Below, piece after piece: positions 53,889-63,857 of a stretch of 64,000 bases of DNA (positions are counted from its first letter, which is position 1; every line of letters begins with the position of its first letter). The notes under the pieces are model-generated. The model was not told the origin of the DNA. It did not search any database and saw nothing but the letters and a program-made list of their open reading frames with translations. The translations under genes were made by a program, and so were the position numbers. The DNA comes from Pseudoalteromonas luteoviolacea H33-S (lineage in GTDB: Bacteria; Pseudomonadota; Gammaproteobacteria; Enterobacterales; Alteromonadaceae), in the NCBI RefSeq assembly GCF_001625695.1, contig NZ_AUXY01000133.1:225625-289624 (forward strand), read 5' to 3'.

Positions 53889-53925
53889 AGAAAAGACCTG
53901 CAATTTTATTGGAGGTCTTTTCTTT
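53889..53925 (+). terminator. Terminator after the oxidoreductase gene
   Basis: AGAAAAGACCT (53889-53899) pairs with AGGTCTTTTCT (53913-53923), followed by TTTTGG. It closes the three-gene operon. Confidence 0.85.
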
Positions 53926-53979
53926 TGGACTATACTCAGTAGTGCAAAGTGAATACTGCAATAACTAACGAGAACGGAC

Positions 53980-56217
53980 ATGTTTAAACTCTCTGCCATT
54001 TCTATATCCATAATGCCTGTGCTTCTAAGTTCATTTCTATCTTATGCAGCAAATGATTCAATCGAGATTATTGAGGTTCATGCACAAAAACGAAAGCAAA
54101 ACATCGAAGATGTGAGCGTATCGATTTCAACGATTAGCGCCGACCGTATTGCCCGGCAGGGTATCAAAGATGCGACTGAGCTGGGTCATTTTGTCGCAAA
54201 TTTAAAAATCAGCCAAAATGCAGCTGAAGGCACGCCGCCAGCAATTAATATTCGTGGTATTGGCTTGTTAGATTACAACACAGCAAATACCTCACCAATT
54301 GCCATGTATGTCGATGGTGTATCTGTCGGCTCGGCCAACAACCAAATAGCTAACTTGTTTGATATTGAGCAAGTTGAGGTTTTAAAAGGCCCACAGGGAA
54401 CTTTATTTGGTAGGAATAGTACCGGTGGTGCATTGCTTGTAAGAACTAAACGTCCTGATGCAGGCAATTATGGTTATGTTAGCTTGGGAGCCGGTACTGA
54501 TGATTGGCGAAGGGCGCAAGGCGCTTATAACACAACAATTAATGATGAGAGTGCCATTCGTTTCGCTTTTAATCATGCGGACTATGAATATACAAGTTAT
54601 AACCTGCTTGAAACGTCGCCAGAGGCGGGCCTAAAACAAAGCGATTTACGGCTAAGTTACTTGGGAGAGTGGGACAATTGGAGCGCCTTTGTAAAAGGGT
54701 ACTACGGTCATTGGGATGGCATAGTACAGCCGGTCGGTAATATTGGTATATTCAAGGATCCAAACCCAGCAGCTCCTGTAAAATGTTCACCTAGTGAAGC
54801 TGGAAGTGCTGGGTGTGTAGATAGTTTTGGTTTTAATGATGGCAGCGATGATTTTTGGGCTGTAAGTGTAAACAATGACTCTCCTCATTTAAGTATCTAT
54901 AAAGGCTGGACAGCTGAACTACAGTGGCAACTAAATGAAGATGCATTTGTAACTTATTCAAATGGTTTTAATCGTCTTGATAGAGACCATACGTTTAATT
55001 GTGATGGCAGCCCTCAACGTTTATGTGAAGGCGAACTGGGCTTGAAAAGTGAGCTTGTAACTAATGAGCTAAGATACCAAAGCCAATTAGGTGAAGACTA
55101 TTGGACAATTGGTCTATTTCAATACCAAGAGCGCATCTATCAAAATAATCACAATGATATTTTAAGGGACTTCAGAGGTATTTTTGCGCCGGAGTTAACA
55201 ACAACCTTTTTTTACGACAATGAGATTGTTACAAAGTCGATTGCTTTGTTCTCTCAGTATGAGTGGCAGGTGAACGAGCATCATATGCTAACGATTGGCG
55301 CGCGCTATTCAGACGAGTCGGTTGAATATGACTCTGTTTCACGGTTAAACTTTATCACAACGCCAGGGGAGCTTGCGGGGTCGCTTATTCCTTTTTATAC
55401 GGTTAATGGAGAGGTCAAAGACGATGGTTTTTCGGGAAAAGTTGCCTGGAATTATACACCGCATGATGATTTGCTAATTTATTATTCTCTGGCAAATGGC
55501 ACCAAAAGTGGTGGCTATAATGGAGGCCTACTGTCATCTAAAGAACAAGCTGAGTTAGCGGATTATGGCCCCGAAGAAACACTCTCTCATGAAGTCGGTT
55601 TTAAGTTCTCTGAAGAGGATGCCTATTTTCTTTCTGGCGCGATTTTTTATTACGATTATAAAAATCAGCAAGTGTTCATGAACCAAGCCTCTTCAACACC
55701 CAATGCGCCACCTTTGCAACTTTTGGAAAACGTTGGTGAGTCGACCATTTATGGTGCAGAACTTGAGTTAGAATATTTGTTCACTGAGGCTGTAACATCG
55801 CGGGTAGCCATTGGCTACATTCCTGAAGCAAATTTTGAAGAGTTCATAGATCCGCTTGGTAACCGATTAACTGATAATAGACTTCCTTTTACGTCTGAAT
55901 GGAATATTTCTGCAGAACTTGATTACTCTTATGAATTGAATAGTGGCGAGTTGGCAGCAGTTATTGGTGTTGATTATCAGTCCGAATATTACTTTGATCA
56001 AAACCAGAATCCATATGCGATGCAAGCTAGCTATGCATTGTGGCGCGCTAATGTCACCTACCAGTATCAGCAATGGCAGGTCGGTTTATGGGGCAAAAAC
56101 TTATTCGATAAAGAGTACAGTCATTTAAAGTTTGATCTTAGTTCTTTCCTTGGCATGTTAGAAGACTTTAAGGGTGAGGGGCAAAGAATTGGTGTTGATG
56201 TTACATATAACTTTTAG
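53980..56217 (+). CDS. TonB-dependent outer-membrane receptor
   Basis: 745 residues. Signal peptide (MFKLSAISISIMPVLLSSFL...A), then a plug domain (IEIIEVHAQKRKQNIEDVSV, INIRGIGL, VEVLKGPQGTLFGRNSTGGA) and a 22-strand-type barrel with the usual aromatic C-terminal end VTYNF. The plug resembles receptors of the CirA/FecA-type 'OMR' group used for siderophores, cobalamin or sugars; which one cannot be told. The next gene, a sensor kinase, begins 39 bp later on the same strand, so co-expression is likely. No Fur box was recognised upstream. Confidence 0.9.
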   Translation: MFKLSAISISIMPVLLSSFLSYAANDSIEIIEVHAQKRKQNIEDVSVSISTISADRIARQGIKDATELGHFVANLKISQNAAEGTPPAINIRGIGLLDYNTANTSPIAMYVDGVSVGSANNQIANLFDIEQVEVLKGPQGTLFGRNSTGGALLVRTKRPDAGNYGYVSLGAGTDDWRRAQGAYNTTINDESAIRFAFNHADYEYTSYNLLETSPEAGLKQSDLRLSYLGEWDNWSAFVKGYYGHWDGIVQPVGNIGIFKDPNPAAPVKCSPSEAGSAGCVDSFGFNDGSDDFWAVSVNNDSPHLSIYKGWTAELQWQLNEDAFVTYSNGFNRLDRDHTFNCDGSPQRLCEGELGLKSELVTNELRYQSQLGEDYWTIGLFQYQERIYQNNHNDILRDFRGIFAPELTTTFFYDNEIVTKSIALFSQYEWQVNEHHMLTIGARYSDESVEYDSVSRLNFITTPGELAGSLIPFYTVNGEVKDDGFSGKVAWNYTPHDDLLIYYSLANGTKSGGYNGGLLSSKEQAELADYGPEETLSHEVGFKFSEEDAYFLSGAIFYYDYKNQQVFMNQASSTPNAPPLQLLENVGESTIYGAELELEYLFTEAVTSRVAIGYIPEANFEEFIDPLGNRLTDNRLPFTSEWNISAELDYSYELNSGELAAVIGVDYQSEYYFDQNQNPYAMQASYALWRANVTYQYQQWQVGLWGKNLFDKEYSHLKFDLSSFLGMLEDFKGEGQRIGVDVTYNF

Positions 56218-56256
56218 CGCTCTCTTAGCTTATTCATATGGGTTTTTAGGTCGATA

Positions 56257-58941
56257 ATGTATTTGATTAGACTGACTCTTAGCTTAATTATTTTAGTTAT
56301 GTCGTACTCAGTGAGTGCTCAGCAATACGTGTACAATGGTATCGAAAAAGGTGTCAATCTACACGACAAGGGTTTGGTGCTTGCTGCAAAGGACGATACG
56401 CGCTTCCCTGAGTCATTTGATGATGTAATGAACTGGGCGAGTCGTCTAGAGAAACAAGAAGAGCGAGCATTATTCTCTGGGCGCTATTGGCTTGTTACTC
56501 AAATTAAAAATATCTCTAACTATGAGCAGTTGGTTTTATACCCTTACAACACTGTTTTATCCAATATCGAGACGAGAATATACTCAAAAGATGATATTAA
56601 GCGCTATTACTCCGGGGGCATGGTGACTAATGAGTTTGCGTTTCATTATGGCAACACCATTGAGCTGTTACCAGACAAAGACTATTACGTCGTTACTTTG
56701 TTTGAAAGTGACTATTTTTATACGCCTATTAAATTAGAGCTAGTGCCAGTCAAAGAGTTTAAAGAGCAAGTTGTGATTGATAACTTAATCATGATGATTT
56801 GCTTTAGTGTTGGCATTGTTTTGGGCCTTTATAATTTGCTCATTTATATTGGCTCTAAAGATTTGACACACCTTTATTATGCGATATTTGCAGCCACTAT
56901 GGTGTTTGCATGGAGCCACTTTTTTCATATATCAGATCAGCTTTTTGGCTTCTACTCGGCCCACTTGCATTGGCTAGGCTTTACGTTATCTCCAATCAGT
57001 AATGCATTGTTTTATAATTGCTTACTTAAATTAAAAGAAAAGCATCCAAATTTATCTTCGGCCTCTATTTGGGTTGGGGTAATTGCTGCGATAGGTACGC
57101 CTTTCAGTATTTTATTTCCTGGATTTGGTTTTCTATGGGCGACACTGTCAACAGGTGTTGCGCTGTGTTTAGGTCTTTATATTGGTATTTTAAGGATCTC
57201 AGAAGGCTTTAAACCTGCTCGCTATTTCATCTTAGCTTATGTATGTATGGCAGTACCCAACATGATTGGTAATTTCACTAATTTGGGGTTATTACCACCG
57301 ATAGCGGTTAATTTGTATTTACTCGGTTTGGTTGGTGTGGCACTGGATGCAATGTTCTTGGCATTTGCCGTTGCGGATAAAGTGCGTTTAACCAGTGAAG
57401 AAAATATTGAACTGAATAAAAACTTAGAAGCGAAGGTATTGAAACGCACTTATGAGCTAGAACAGTTAGCTTCAGAGTTACGTGATGCCAGTGAAGCGAA
57501 AAGTCGATTCTTGGCCAATATGAGCCATGAGATCAGGACGCCTATGACCTCAATAATTGGTTATGCAGATGGCATTATTCTTGGAGATATTAAACCGCAC
57601 GAGCGCAATCATGCGATTACCGTCATATTACAAAACTCTCGGCACGTACTCGGACTAATTAATGATATTTTAGATATGTCGAAGATTGAGGCCAACAGAC
57701 TGGAAGTTGAATTAATCGAGGCCAATTTATTTCAGTCTATTGCGCATGTCGAATCCCTGCTTGGCAAGCAAATAAGAGATAAAGGATTAGAGTTTGATTT
57801 AAATTATCAATTCCCTTTGCCAGATTATGTCGTTATTGACCCAACGAGACTGAGGCAAATACTACTGAATTTGACATCAAATGCGTTGAAGTTTACATCG
57901 GTTGGTAAAATTTCAATTGAGGTAAGCTGTAAGGACGACAGGCTATATATCAGTGTTAAAGATACGGGTATTGGCATGACAACAGAAGAACAAAAAGAAT
58001 TGTTCAGCGCATTTTACCAAGCGGACTCATCTACAACACGTAAGTATGGTGGAACGGGATTAGGACTTAATATCTCCAAGAGCTTAGCTCAAAAGTTAGA
58101 TGGTGATATTGTCGTTGAAAGTGAAGTTGGATCTGGAACTTCATTCACCTTGTCATTGAGTTTATTCACCACTGAGCGAACAAAATGGGTAAACTCGTTT
58201 GAAGAAATACATCACCAAAGTGAGCCTTACATACAGGCTGAATCAGAGTTAGATTCTGAGGATCTTAAAGGTGAAGTATTGTTGGCAGAAGATCACAGTG
58301 ATAATTGTCGCCTGATAACTCGGATTTTAGAAAGAATGGGCTTGAATGTAACGGCGGTAGAAAATGGCCAGTTAGCAGTGCAAGCAGTTTTAGACTATGA
58401 ATTTGATTTGATTTTAATGGATATTCAAATGCCCGTTATGGATGGTGAGCAAGCATTTAACTTTATTCAAGCAACAGGGTGTACTGCGCCTGTTATTGCT
58501 TTGACAGCAAACACCATGAGTCATGAAGTGGAAAGGTATATTAAACTCGGGTTTACTGACCATCTAGCGAAGCCAATAGACAGAGCGCAGTTTGCCAAGA
58601 AAATTTCACATTATTTGAATATTACAGTAGATGATGATCTTAATTTACCAGATGAAGAGTTTAAGCAGCTCAAAATGCAATATATTGATGGTTTGCATGA
58701 GCAGTTAGTTCAGCTTCAAAATCAGTTAAAATATAAAGACTATGAGGGGCTTGCGCGTTCTATTCACGCGCTCAAAGGTACTTCGGCGATGTTTGATTGT
58801 CATGAAATTTATCAAACGGTATCCCAAATTGATTCCTTATTAAAACAAGAAAACTGGCAAGATGTTGAAAGGGCGCTCGCTAGGTTATTTGAACTGATTA
58901 ATAAGGTGATCGATGAATCTGATTGTGGTCAAGCAGTTTAG
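56257..58941 (+). CDS. Hybrid sensor histidine kinase with 7TMR-DISM sensor
   Basis: 894 residues. A signal peptide is followed by a periplasmic 7TMR-DISMED2-like sensor (residues ~25-170), seven membrane helices (~180-390), a coiled coil, HisKA with His424 (MSHEIRTPMTS), HATPase_c (N-box NLTSNALKF, G-boxes DTGIGM and GGTGLGLNI), a receiver domain with Asp722 in LILMDIQMPVMDG and a C-terminal Hpt domain with His837 (SIHALKGTSAMF). This is a complete phosphorelay chain in one protein. The output regulator is not adjacent. 7TMR-DISM sensors often bind carbohydrates or small ligands; its neighbour is a TonB receptor. Confidence 0.92.
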   Translation: MYLIRLTLSLIILVMSYSVSAQQYVYNGIEKGVNLHDKGLVLAAKDDTRFPESFDDVMNWASRLEKQEERALFSGRYWLVTQIKNISNYEQLVLYPYNTVLSNIETRIYSKDDIKRYYSGGMVTNEFAFHYGNTIELLPDKDYYVVTLFESDYFYTPIKLELVPVKEFKEQVVIDNLIMMICFSVGIVLGLYNLLIYIGSKDLTHLYYAIFAATMVFAWSHFFHISDQLFGFYSAHLHWLGFTLSPISNALFYNCLLKLKEKHPNLSSASIWVGVIAAIGTPFSILFPGFGFLWATLSTGVALCLGLYIGILRISEGFKPARYFILAYVCMAVPNMIGNFTNLGLLPPIAVNLYLLGLVGVALDAMFLAFAVADKVRLTSEENIELNKNLEAKVLKRTYELEQLASELRDASEAKSRFLANMSHEIRTPMTSIIGYADGIILGDIKPHERNHAITVILQNSRHVLGLINDILDMSKIEANRLEVELIEANLFQSIAHVESLLGKQIRDKGLEFDLNYQFPLPDYVVIDPTRLRQILLNLTSNALKFTSVGKISIEVSCKDDRLYISVKDTGIGMTTEEQKELFSAFYQADSSTTRKYGGTGLGLNISKSLAQKLDGDIVVESEVGSGTSFTLSLSLFTTERTKWVNSFEEIHHQSEPYIQAESELDSEDLKGEVLLAEDHSDNCRLITRILERMGLNVTAVENGQLAVQAVLDYEFDLILMDIQMPVMDGEQAFNFIQATGCTAPVIALTANTMSHEVERYIKLGFTDHLAKPIDRAQFAKKISHYLNITVDDDLNLPDEEFKQLKMQYIDGLHEQLVQLQNQLKYKDYEGLARSIHALKGTSAMFDCHEIYQTVSQIDSLLKQENWQDVERALARLFELINKVIDESDCGQAV

Positions 58942-59036
58942 GGCTTGACTTACAACTTGAAGAATTTGAATTTGAGGTTTTCATCACCAAAACTTTATAA
59001 TTGCTAAAAATAATGACAATAAAATAGGGAAAGATT

Positions 59037-59426
59037 ATGAAGTATTTAACGTTATTGTGTGCGCTTGTAAGTCCACTTGCCTTGTCAAATCCTTTGATGG
59101 GAACTTGGGAGTTTGTAAGTGGTGAATATGCGACTAAAGACGGCAGAGTGACAGCGTCTGCGCCTCAAGTCACCTCAACCAAAATCATTAATAATACACA
59201 TTTTAGCTATATCACCAGTAGCGACAATAAGTTTCATTATGCTGGCGGCGGCACTTATCAGCTTAAAGACAATTATTTTATTGAGACGGTAACACTTGGC
59301 AATGTTGAGAGCTTAATCGGTCGTAAGATGGCATTCACTTATGAAGTCAAAGGTGACCTTTGGCATCATAAACTCGTTGAAGATGGTAAATTTGTTGAAT
59401 ATGAAATCTGGAAACGAGTGAAGTAG
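59037..59426 (+). CDS. Small exported lipocalin-like protein
   Basis: 129 residues with a signal peptide (MKYLTLLCALVSPLALS). The mature part MGTWEFVSGEYATKDGRV...YEIWKRVK is a short beta-barrel-like sequence, with GTW at its start as in lipocalin-like small proteins. Probably periplasmic. No cysteines in the mature part. It lies 95 bp after the sensor kinase on the same strand and may be its target. Function unknown. Confidence 0.65.
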   Translation: MKYLTLLCALVSPLALSNPLMGTWEFVSGEYATKDGRVTASAPQVTSTKIINNTHFSYITSSDNKFHYAGGGTYQLKDNYFIETVTLGNVESLIGRKMAFTYEVKGDLWHHKLVEDGKFVEYEIWKRVK

Positions 59427-59475
59427 TACCTCCTGATTTAGATGCGACAAGCAGCATTTAAAAGTCACAATGTGA

Positions 59476-59515
59476 GTTAAGCTACGGCGATCACAGCTTA
59501 GCTTAACGCTTTTTC
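59476..59515 (+). terminator. Hairpin terminator after the lipocalin-like gene
   Basis: GTTAAGCT (59476-59483) pairs with AGCTTAAC (59500-59507), then GCTTTTTCG. The rest of 59427-59816 is AT-rich with no gene; it would contain the promoter of the lipoprotein gene. Confidence 0.55.
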
Positions 59516-59816
59516 GCTTTAAGCGAAATTTCTCTCCATAAAGTTCAATTTTTGATGTAAAAAACTGTATTAAGCATGTTCTGATGAACTAACATTTAGA
59601 TTAGTTGGAAAACGTAGTTATTTCTGCATTTTATGATTGAGTTGCAATTAATTATCAATTAATTTGAATAATTATTCTTATTTGGCGCTTTAAAACTCAT
59701 CCTAAAGTGGGTCATATATCAACAGTAACTGACAAGTGTTAACGTCAGTTACTTTGTCCAATTGTATTTTTTCGCATAAGTTATTTGTACAGGTTAGGCA
59801 AAGAAGGTATGCAATC

Positions 59817-61526
59817 ATGAAATCTTACATCCCCTTAGTTATCGTGTCTTTAATAGCTGGCTGCTCATCATCTGAAAGTGATAGCCCCAGTCAAGTAAAC
59901 AATTCATCCCAGCAAGAAACATCGACTCAGGAAACTGAAAACAGTCAGACAAATACATCTACAGATAATAGTAGTGATACAAACTCAAATATGAATAACG
60001 ATTCATCAGGGCAAACAGATGCCGGTGATAGTAGTGGAAGTACAGATAATGATGTGACGAATAATCGTGGCGTATATTTCCCGCAATCATTGGCAGTCGC
60101 CTCTCCGTTTTCAGATAGCAGTGATGAACAAGATAGGCAATATGTTTACAGAACGCTAGAGGCGAGAGGCCCTGCATCACCAACATACTTTTGGGCGACG
60201 AGAAGGATTGATGCATTGTTAAGTGGTGAAACACCCTTAAGAGATGTATTTCGAGTTCGTTCTTTTTATAGAAATAGTGAAAATGCGGATTGTTTTGGAC
60301 CTCAAGTGAGCTATCAGGGCCACCCTGATGCAACTGATCCTAGTATGAGCTCAGGTACTTTACCGACTGGGGATCTTGGTTTGTGGCTAGCCAGTGCAAA
60401 AAACGGAAATGCGTGTGCTGTTGCTCAAACTAATGCTCAACTGCGAGCAGTGAGGGAGCGATCAAGAATGGCATTGATGACTTTGGCGAGTATGGTGTCT
60501 GCTGCTATTGATGACGGTTCGGGTTTACCATCTGACGGCAGCTCGATTGATTTGACCACGCAGATGAATAGTAAGGGATTAGCTGATATCAATTTTGATA
60601 CTGCGAGCATAGAGCTGGCTTCTGGTGTGTGGGAATATCGCGTTAATCTAACCTATACAGTGTCGGGGTCAGATTATGGAATTACGTTATCTATGGTACA
60701 TACACCTGGTAGTGATGCCATGAATTATACTGGGCTATTAAACTTTACAGTTGAAGGCGAAGTCGGCGTAACAGGTATAGAGTTCCCCGGTGGTAATTGT
60801 AGTCAAAATGAACGCACATTGGTGGGTTCGCTAGCTTACGAACGAAGTGCAGAGCAGATGTCTGTGCAATCAAGATCGGCAATCAATTGTGGTCATGGTA
60901 TTAGTGGGGCATTTAACAGTGACCAACAAGTGGATGTGAAAAACAAATACCATAGTACTGATAACACAGATGGTTGGAGTGAGAATTTTGCAATTTTTGG
61001 TGCGAATTTTAATCTCACGAGTTTAGCGGGTGATTATGCATATGCATGGCAAGCGGGTGTGAATGATTCAAATAGTCGGATCTTAAATATTGGATTTAAT
61101 GATGCATCTTTAGAAAACGGCGAAGCGCATTTTGGCTATGGTACTGACATTGATGTGACAGATGGCATGGTACAAGGGTTTATTTGTAATTGGGCCGGGC
61201 CTAATAATAACCACACCTTACAAGATTTTACCCAAAGACAATTCTTTGAATACGATTCATCGACGAATACGTATTTAGGTACCGAGCATCGTGCAAATAT
61301 TGAATATGCACCGACTAATTCCTGTGAGTACGACGGTACCGCCAGCTTTGTATTCGATATTGATGCAAGTGGTGTTTTAGGTGACATTGCTAGTGAATCA
61401 GCAAGCGTTAGTTTCGTAACAGACTTGTGGTCACCCACGGATCCTTCGCTCTCAGTTGCTGAATCTGTGGTAGCAAGAGGGCTATCAGTTCCTGATGTGC
61501 CATTCACTTGGCCAGTAGATGAATAA
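59817..61526 (+). CDS. Large lipoprotein of unknown function
   Basis: 569 residues from the ATG at 59817, with AGAAGG nine bases upstream; the longer open frame adds a cysteine-bearing stretch without signal. The N-terminus has a lipobox (VSLIAGC, Cys17), then a ~60-residue Ser/Thr/Asn/Asp-rich linker that would lift the protein from the membrane. The folded part (~90-569) has beta-rich sequence with paired cysteines (NADCFGP, NACAVAQ, GNCSQN, INCGHG, FICNWAG, NSCEYDG). No known domain. Probably surface-exposed or periplasmic. Terminator follows directly. Confidence 0.75.
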   Translation: MKSYIPLVIVSLIAGCSSSESDSPSQVNNSSQQETSTQETENSQTNTSTDNSSDTNSNMNNDSSGQTDAGDSSGSTDNDVTNNRGVYFPQSLAVASPFSDSSDEQDRQYVYRTLEARGPASPTYFWATRRIDALLSGETPLRDVFRVRSFYRNSENADCFGPQVSYQGHPDATDPSMSSGTLPTGDLGLWLASAKNGNACAVAQTNAQLRAVRERSRMALMTLASMVSAAIDDGSGLPSDGSSIDLTTQMNSKGLADINFDTASIELASGVWEYRVNLTYTVSGSDYGITLSMVHTPGSDAMNYTGLLNFTVEGEVGVTGIEFPGGNCSQNERTLVGSLAYERSAEQMSVQSRSAINCGHGISGAFNSDQQVDVKNKYHSTDNTDGWSENFAIFGANFNLTSLAGDYAYAWQAGVNDSNSRILNIGFNDASLENGEAHFGYGTDIDVTDGMVQGFICNWAGPNNNHTLQDFTQRQFFEYDSSTNTYLGTEHRANIEYAPTNSCEYDGTASFVFDIDASGVLGDIASESASVSFVTDLWSPTDPSLSVAESVVARGLSVPDVPFTWPVDE

Positions 61527-61536
61527 TTTTGATGAG

Positions 61537-61563
61537 AAAGAGAAGGCTGAGCCTTCTCTTTTT
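61537..61563. terminator. Bidirectional terminator between the lipoprotein gene and tusE
   Basis: AAAGAGAAGGC-TGA-GCCTTCTCTTT is a perfect stem; TTTATATG follows on the plus strand. It overlaps the last bases of tusE. Confidence 0.88.
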
Positions 61564-61891
61564 ATATGCATTTAGCGGGTTTGGGCAAACCTGCAATCTT
61601 AGTGGCTTGCTTCGCAGGGCCTTTCGGAAAAAGTTTGTACAAGTAGATACTCTTGCCTTTATCTTCACCCAGCTTTTTGGCAATCGCTTTTACAAGCATT
61701 CTAATTGCTGGACTAGTGCCATATTCTTCATAAAAGCTACGTACAAATCGAATGACTTCCCAATGCGCATCGGTCAATGTGATATTTTCACCAGATGCAA
61801 TGACTGGCGCTAGGCTTTCATCCCAGTCTAAGTGATTTAATAGGTAGCCTTCTTTATCTGTTTCTATTGTTTTATCGTTTACTTCTAACAT
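61562..61891 (-). CDS. tusE: Sulfurtransferase TusE (DsrC family)
   Basis: 109 residues from the ATG at 61891. DsrC/TusE pattern: ETDKEGYLLNHLDWDESLAP, LTDAHWEVIRFVR, and the C-terminal tail PKPAKCI with the penultimate active cysteine. It receives sulfur from the TusBCD complex and passes it to MnmA for 2-thiouridine in tRNA. Last gene of the tusDCBE operon, 2 bp after tusB. Confidence 0.93.
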   Translation of the reverse strand: MLEVNDKTIETDKEGYLLNHLDWDESLAPVIASGENITLTDAHWEVIRFVRSFYEEYGTSPAIRMLVKAIAKKLGEDKGKSIYLYKLFPKGPAKQATKIAGLPKPAKCI

Positions 61892-61893
61892 AA

Positions 61894-62163
61894 TTACCAC
61901 GTTATAGATTTGTCACTGCTTGCAATAAGGTCAACCCAACTCAAATCATCAACAAGTGTAATGGAGTTGTCAGGTAAAACGCCACGGGCCAAAGCGCAAG
62001 TTTCTAGCATAAATATAGGAGCAGGGCAGTTAATTAAGAATTTTGATTGATCATAACAGGCGTCTTGCTGAAGCAATACTTTATCTGTTTGGCTAATTAG
62101 ACCCATATCAACATTGCTATAATAGCTTATCGGTTTAGAAAAAATATGTACTATTGAACTCAT
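61894..62163 (-). CDS. tusB: Sulfur-relay protein TusB (DsrH family)
   Basis: 89 residues. Start MSSIVHIFSKPISY and end DLSWVDLIASSDKSITW are in line with TusB, the smallest TusBCD subunit. Starts inside the tusC stop (ATGA overlap). It helps hold the TusBCD hexamer. Function is inferred from order and family pattern. Confidence 0.85.
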   Translation of the reverse strand: MSSIVHIFSKPISYYSNVDMGLISQTDKVLLQQDACYDQSKFLINCPAPIFMLETCALARGVLPDNSITLVDDLSWVDLIASSDKSITW

Positions 62164-62519
62164 AACTTAACCACGTGATCTTGTTCGCTTAACAGTGCTT
62201 GTTGTTGATTTATGTTTAACGCATCTGCGTCTATGGCCAATTGCTCTTTTGATATGGAGAAGTCGTTAAGTGCGTCCTCGCAAACAAATATGCTATCCAC
62301 ATCATAAATCTCTAGTGTTTTAAGCTGTTTCAAAAAGTCTTTTATACCGAGTTGGTTAGGCTTTTGACCTTCTTTCAATGCAAGCACTGAGGGGCCTCTG
62401 AACAACCAACTTACCTCTTGATCAATGGCTGCAAAAATCAGAGCCATATCTAAACTGTCGCGGATAATTTGCTTGTCAAATGGTGAAGCGTCACAGATAA
62501 CTAATACTTTTTTTGTCAT
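62160..62519 (-). CDS. tusC: Sulfur-relay protein TusC (DsrF family)
   Basis: 119 residues from the ATG at 62519, which overlaps the tusD stop (ATGA). MTKKVLVICDASPFDKQIIR and SIFVCEDALNDFSI are typical of TusC. It is a structural subunit of TusBCD. The tight overlaps on both sides imply coupled translation of the operon. Confidence 0.9.
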   Translation of the reverse strand: MTKKVLVICDASPFDKQIIRDSLDMALIFAAIDQEVSWLFRGPSVLALKEGQKPNQLGIKDFLKQLKTLEIYDVDSIFVCEDALNDFSISKEQLAIDADALNINQQQALLSEQDHVVKL

Positions 62520-62869
62520 TTGAATTGCACCCACTTATCAGCTTTACATGTTTCCATAGCGAATTCAGCTAAACCAGCGACAGTGAATAAACCTGTATCG
62601 GATATATTGATACCGCGTTTTTCAGCTGCTGTAACGCAGAGTTTTAATGGTATACCTAAGTCATGAAGGTTTTGCCAGACTGTGCTTACTTGAAGCTCAT
62701 CGCTTGCAAGCGCAAAATGCTGAGTGGCATGGAGTACCGCATCTTGATATAGAAAAATACACTTGATCGAGTGCTGTTGTTGGAGTGTGGCGCGAGCAAA
62801 GCGCTCAATACATTGCAAAGTATCATGATCTGAAGGACCGCAATGTACCGAAATAATGAATTGGCTCAA
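62516..62869 (-). CDS. tusD: Sulfur-relay protein TusD (DsrE family)
   Basis: 117 residues. Persulfide-forming Cys lies in LKLCVTAAEKRGI, the family's active-site segment; FLYQDAVLHA and WVQFK at the end match TusD. It takes sulfur from TusA and hands it to TusE. First gene of the tusDCBE operon, 54 bp downstream of the yccA-like gene in the opposite-direction sense of transcription on the same strand. Confidence 0.92.
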   Translation of the reverse strand: MSQFIISVHCGPSDHDTLQCIERFARATLQQQHSIKCIFLYQDAVLHATQHFALASDELQVSTVWQNLHDLGIPLKLCVTAAEKRGINISDTGLFTVAGLAEFAMETCKADKWVQFK

Positions 62870-62880
62870 AGAAAACCCAT

Positions 62881-62903
62881 AAAAAAAGCCCCTAATGGGG
62901 CTT
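62881..62903 (-). terminator. Terminator after the yccA-like gene
   Basis: AAGCCCC (62886-62892) and GGGGCTT (62897-62903) form a stem with loop TAAT, followed on the minus strand by TTTTTTTAT. It lies between the yccA-like gene and tusD. Confidence 0.85.
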
Positions 62904-62923
62904 ATTTTATCAGAATGATAAGA

Positions 62924-63595
62924 TTAGTCATCACTTGACATAACGCCTAATAGCATTAATAGGGAAGTGAATAGGTTGTAGATAGCAACGAACAGGCCTA
63001 CTGTCGCTAGGACATAGTTAGTTTCGCCACCATTTACGATTCTGCTTGTTTCAAACAAGATCATTGCAGACATAAGCAATACAAACACAGCGTTGATAGC
63101 AATGAATACAATTGGGCTACCGATGAAGATATTTACGATAGAAATACCAACAGTTACTAAAATACCAATTGTTAAAAAGCCACCCATGAAAGAGAAGTCT
63201 TTCTTAGTTGTCAACGCATAAGCTGATAAACCGAAGAAAATCAATGCAGTTGAACCAAGTGCTTGTGCAATCAGTAATCCACCATTTGGTAAGTTTAAGT
63301 ATGAGTTAAGCAGTGGACCTAAGCCAAAGCCTAGGATACCTGTAAACAAGAAAACCAGACCGATAGCAGAAGAAGAGTTTGCCTTCTTTTGGATAACAAA
63401 AATAAGACCCATAGCAACAAGAGAACAGACAAGACCTGTAAATCTAGGTAATGCCATAGTCATAGAGATTGCAGCAGTTAAGGCACTGAATGCCAAAGTC
63501 ATTGCTAAAAGAAAGTAAGTGCTCTTAAGCACTTTATTTGTTTCAGTCGTTGACATTACTGCTTTTTCAGTAGTGTACGAATGATTGAACGCCAT
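62924..63595 (-). CDS. yccA: Bax inhibitor-1/YccA family membrane protein
   Basis: 223 residues from the ATG at 63595 with AAGGAGC upstream; the longer frame lacks a ribosome site. Seven transmembrane helices follow a ~25-residue cytoplasmic tail. YccA family features are seen (KVLKSTYFLLAMTLAFSA, LMSAMILFETSRIV, YNLFTSLLMLLG). YccA interacts with the FtsH protease in E. coli. The position upstream of tus genes is common in Vibrio and Alteromonadales. Confidence 0.9.
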   Translation of the reverse strand: MAFNHSYTTEKAVMSTTETNKVLKSTYFLLAMTLAFSALTAAISMTMALPRFTGLVCSLVAMGLIFVIQKKANSSSAIGLVFLFTGILGFGLGPLLNSYLNLPNGGLLIAQALGSTALIFFGLSAYALTTKKDFSFMGGFLTIGILVTVGISIVNIFIGSPIVFIAINAVFVLLMSAMILFETSRIVNGGETNYVLATVGLFVAIYNLFTSLLMLLGVMSSDD

Positions 63596-63857
63596 ATTAT
63601 AGCTCCTTAATAGAAACACGATGTTCCGATAATTAAACTTTCCAAAGATTACCAAGAGTTACATAGTTGAGCAAACCTTTCTCGAATAGTAGACCATTTT
63701 TTGAGGTAAATAGTTCAAAGATAACAAAAGATTGATAAAAAATTCGTCAAGCTAGCTGGAATTGTCGTCAAACGAGTTGAATTTTAGCCAAACGATAAAA
63801 AAAGCAAAAAAAAAGCTTCACATTCTCAAAAGGTTTCCCTATTATTCGCCCCGCTGC

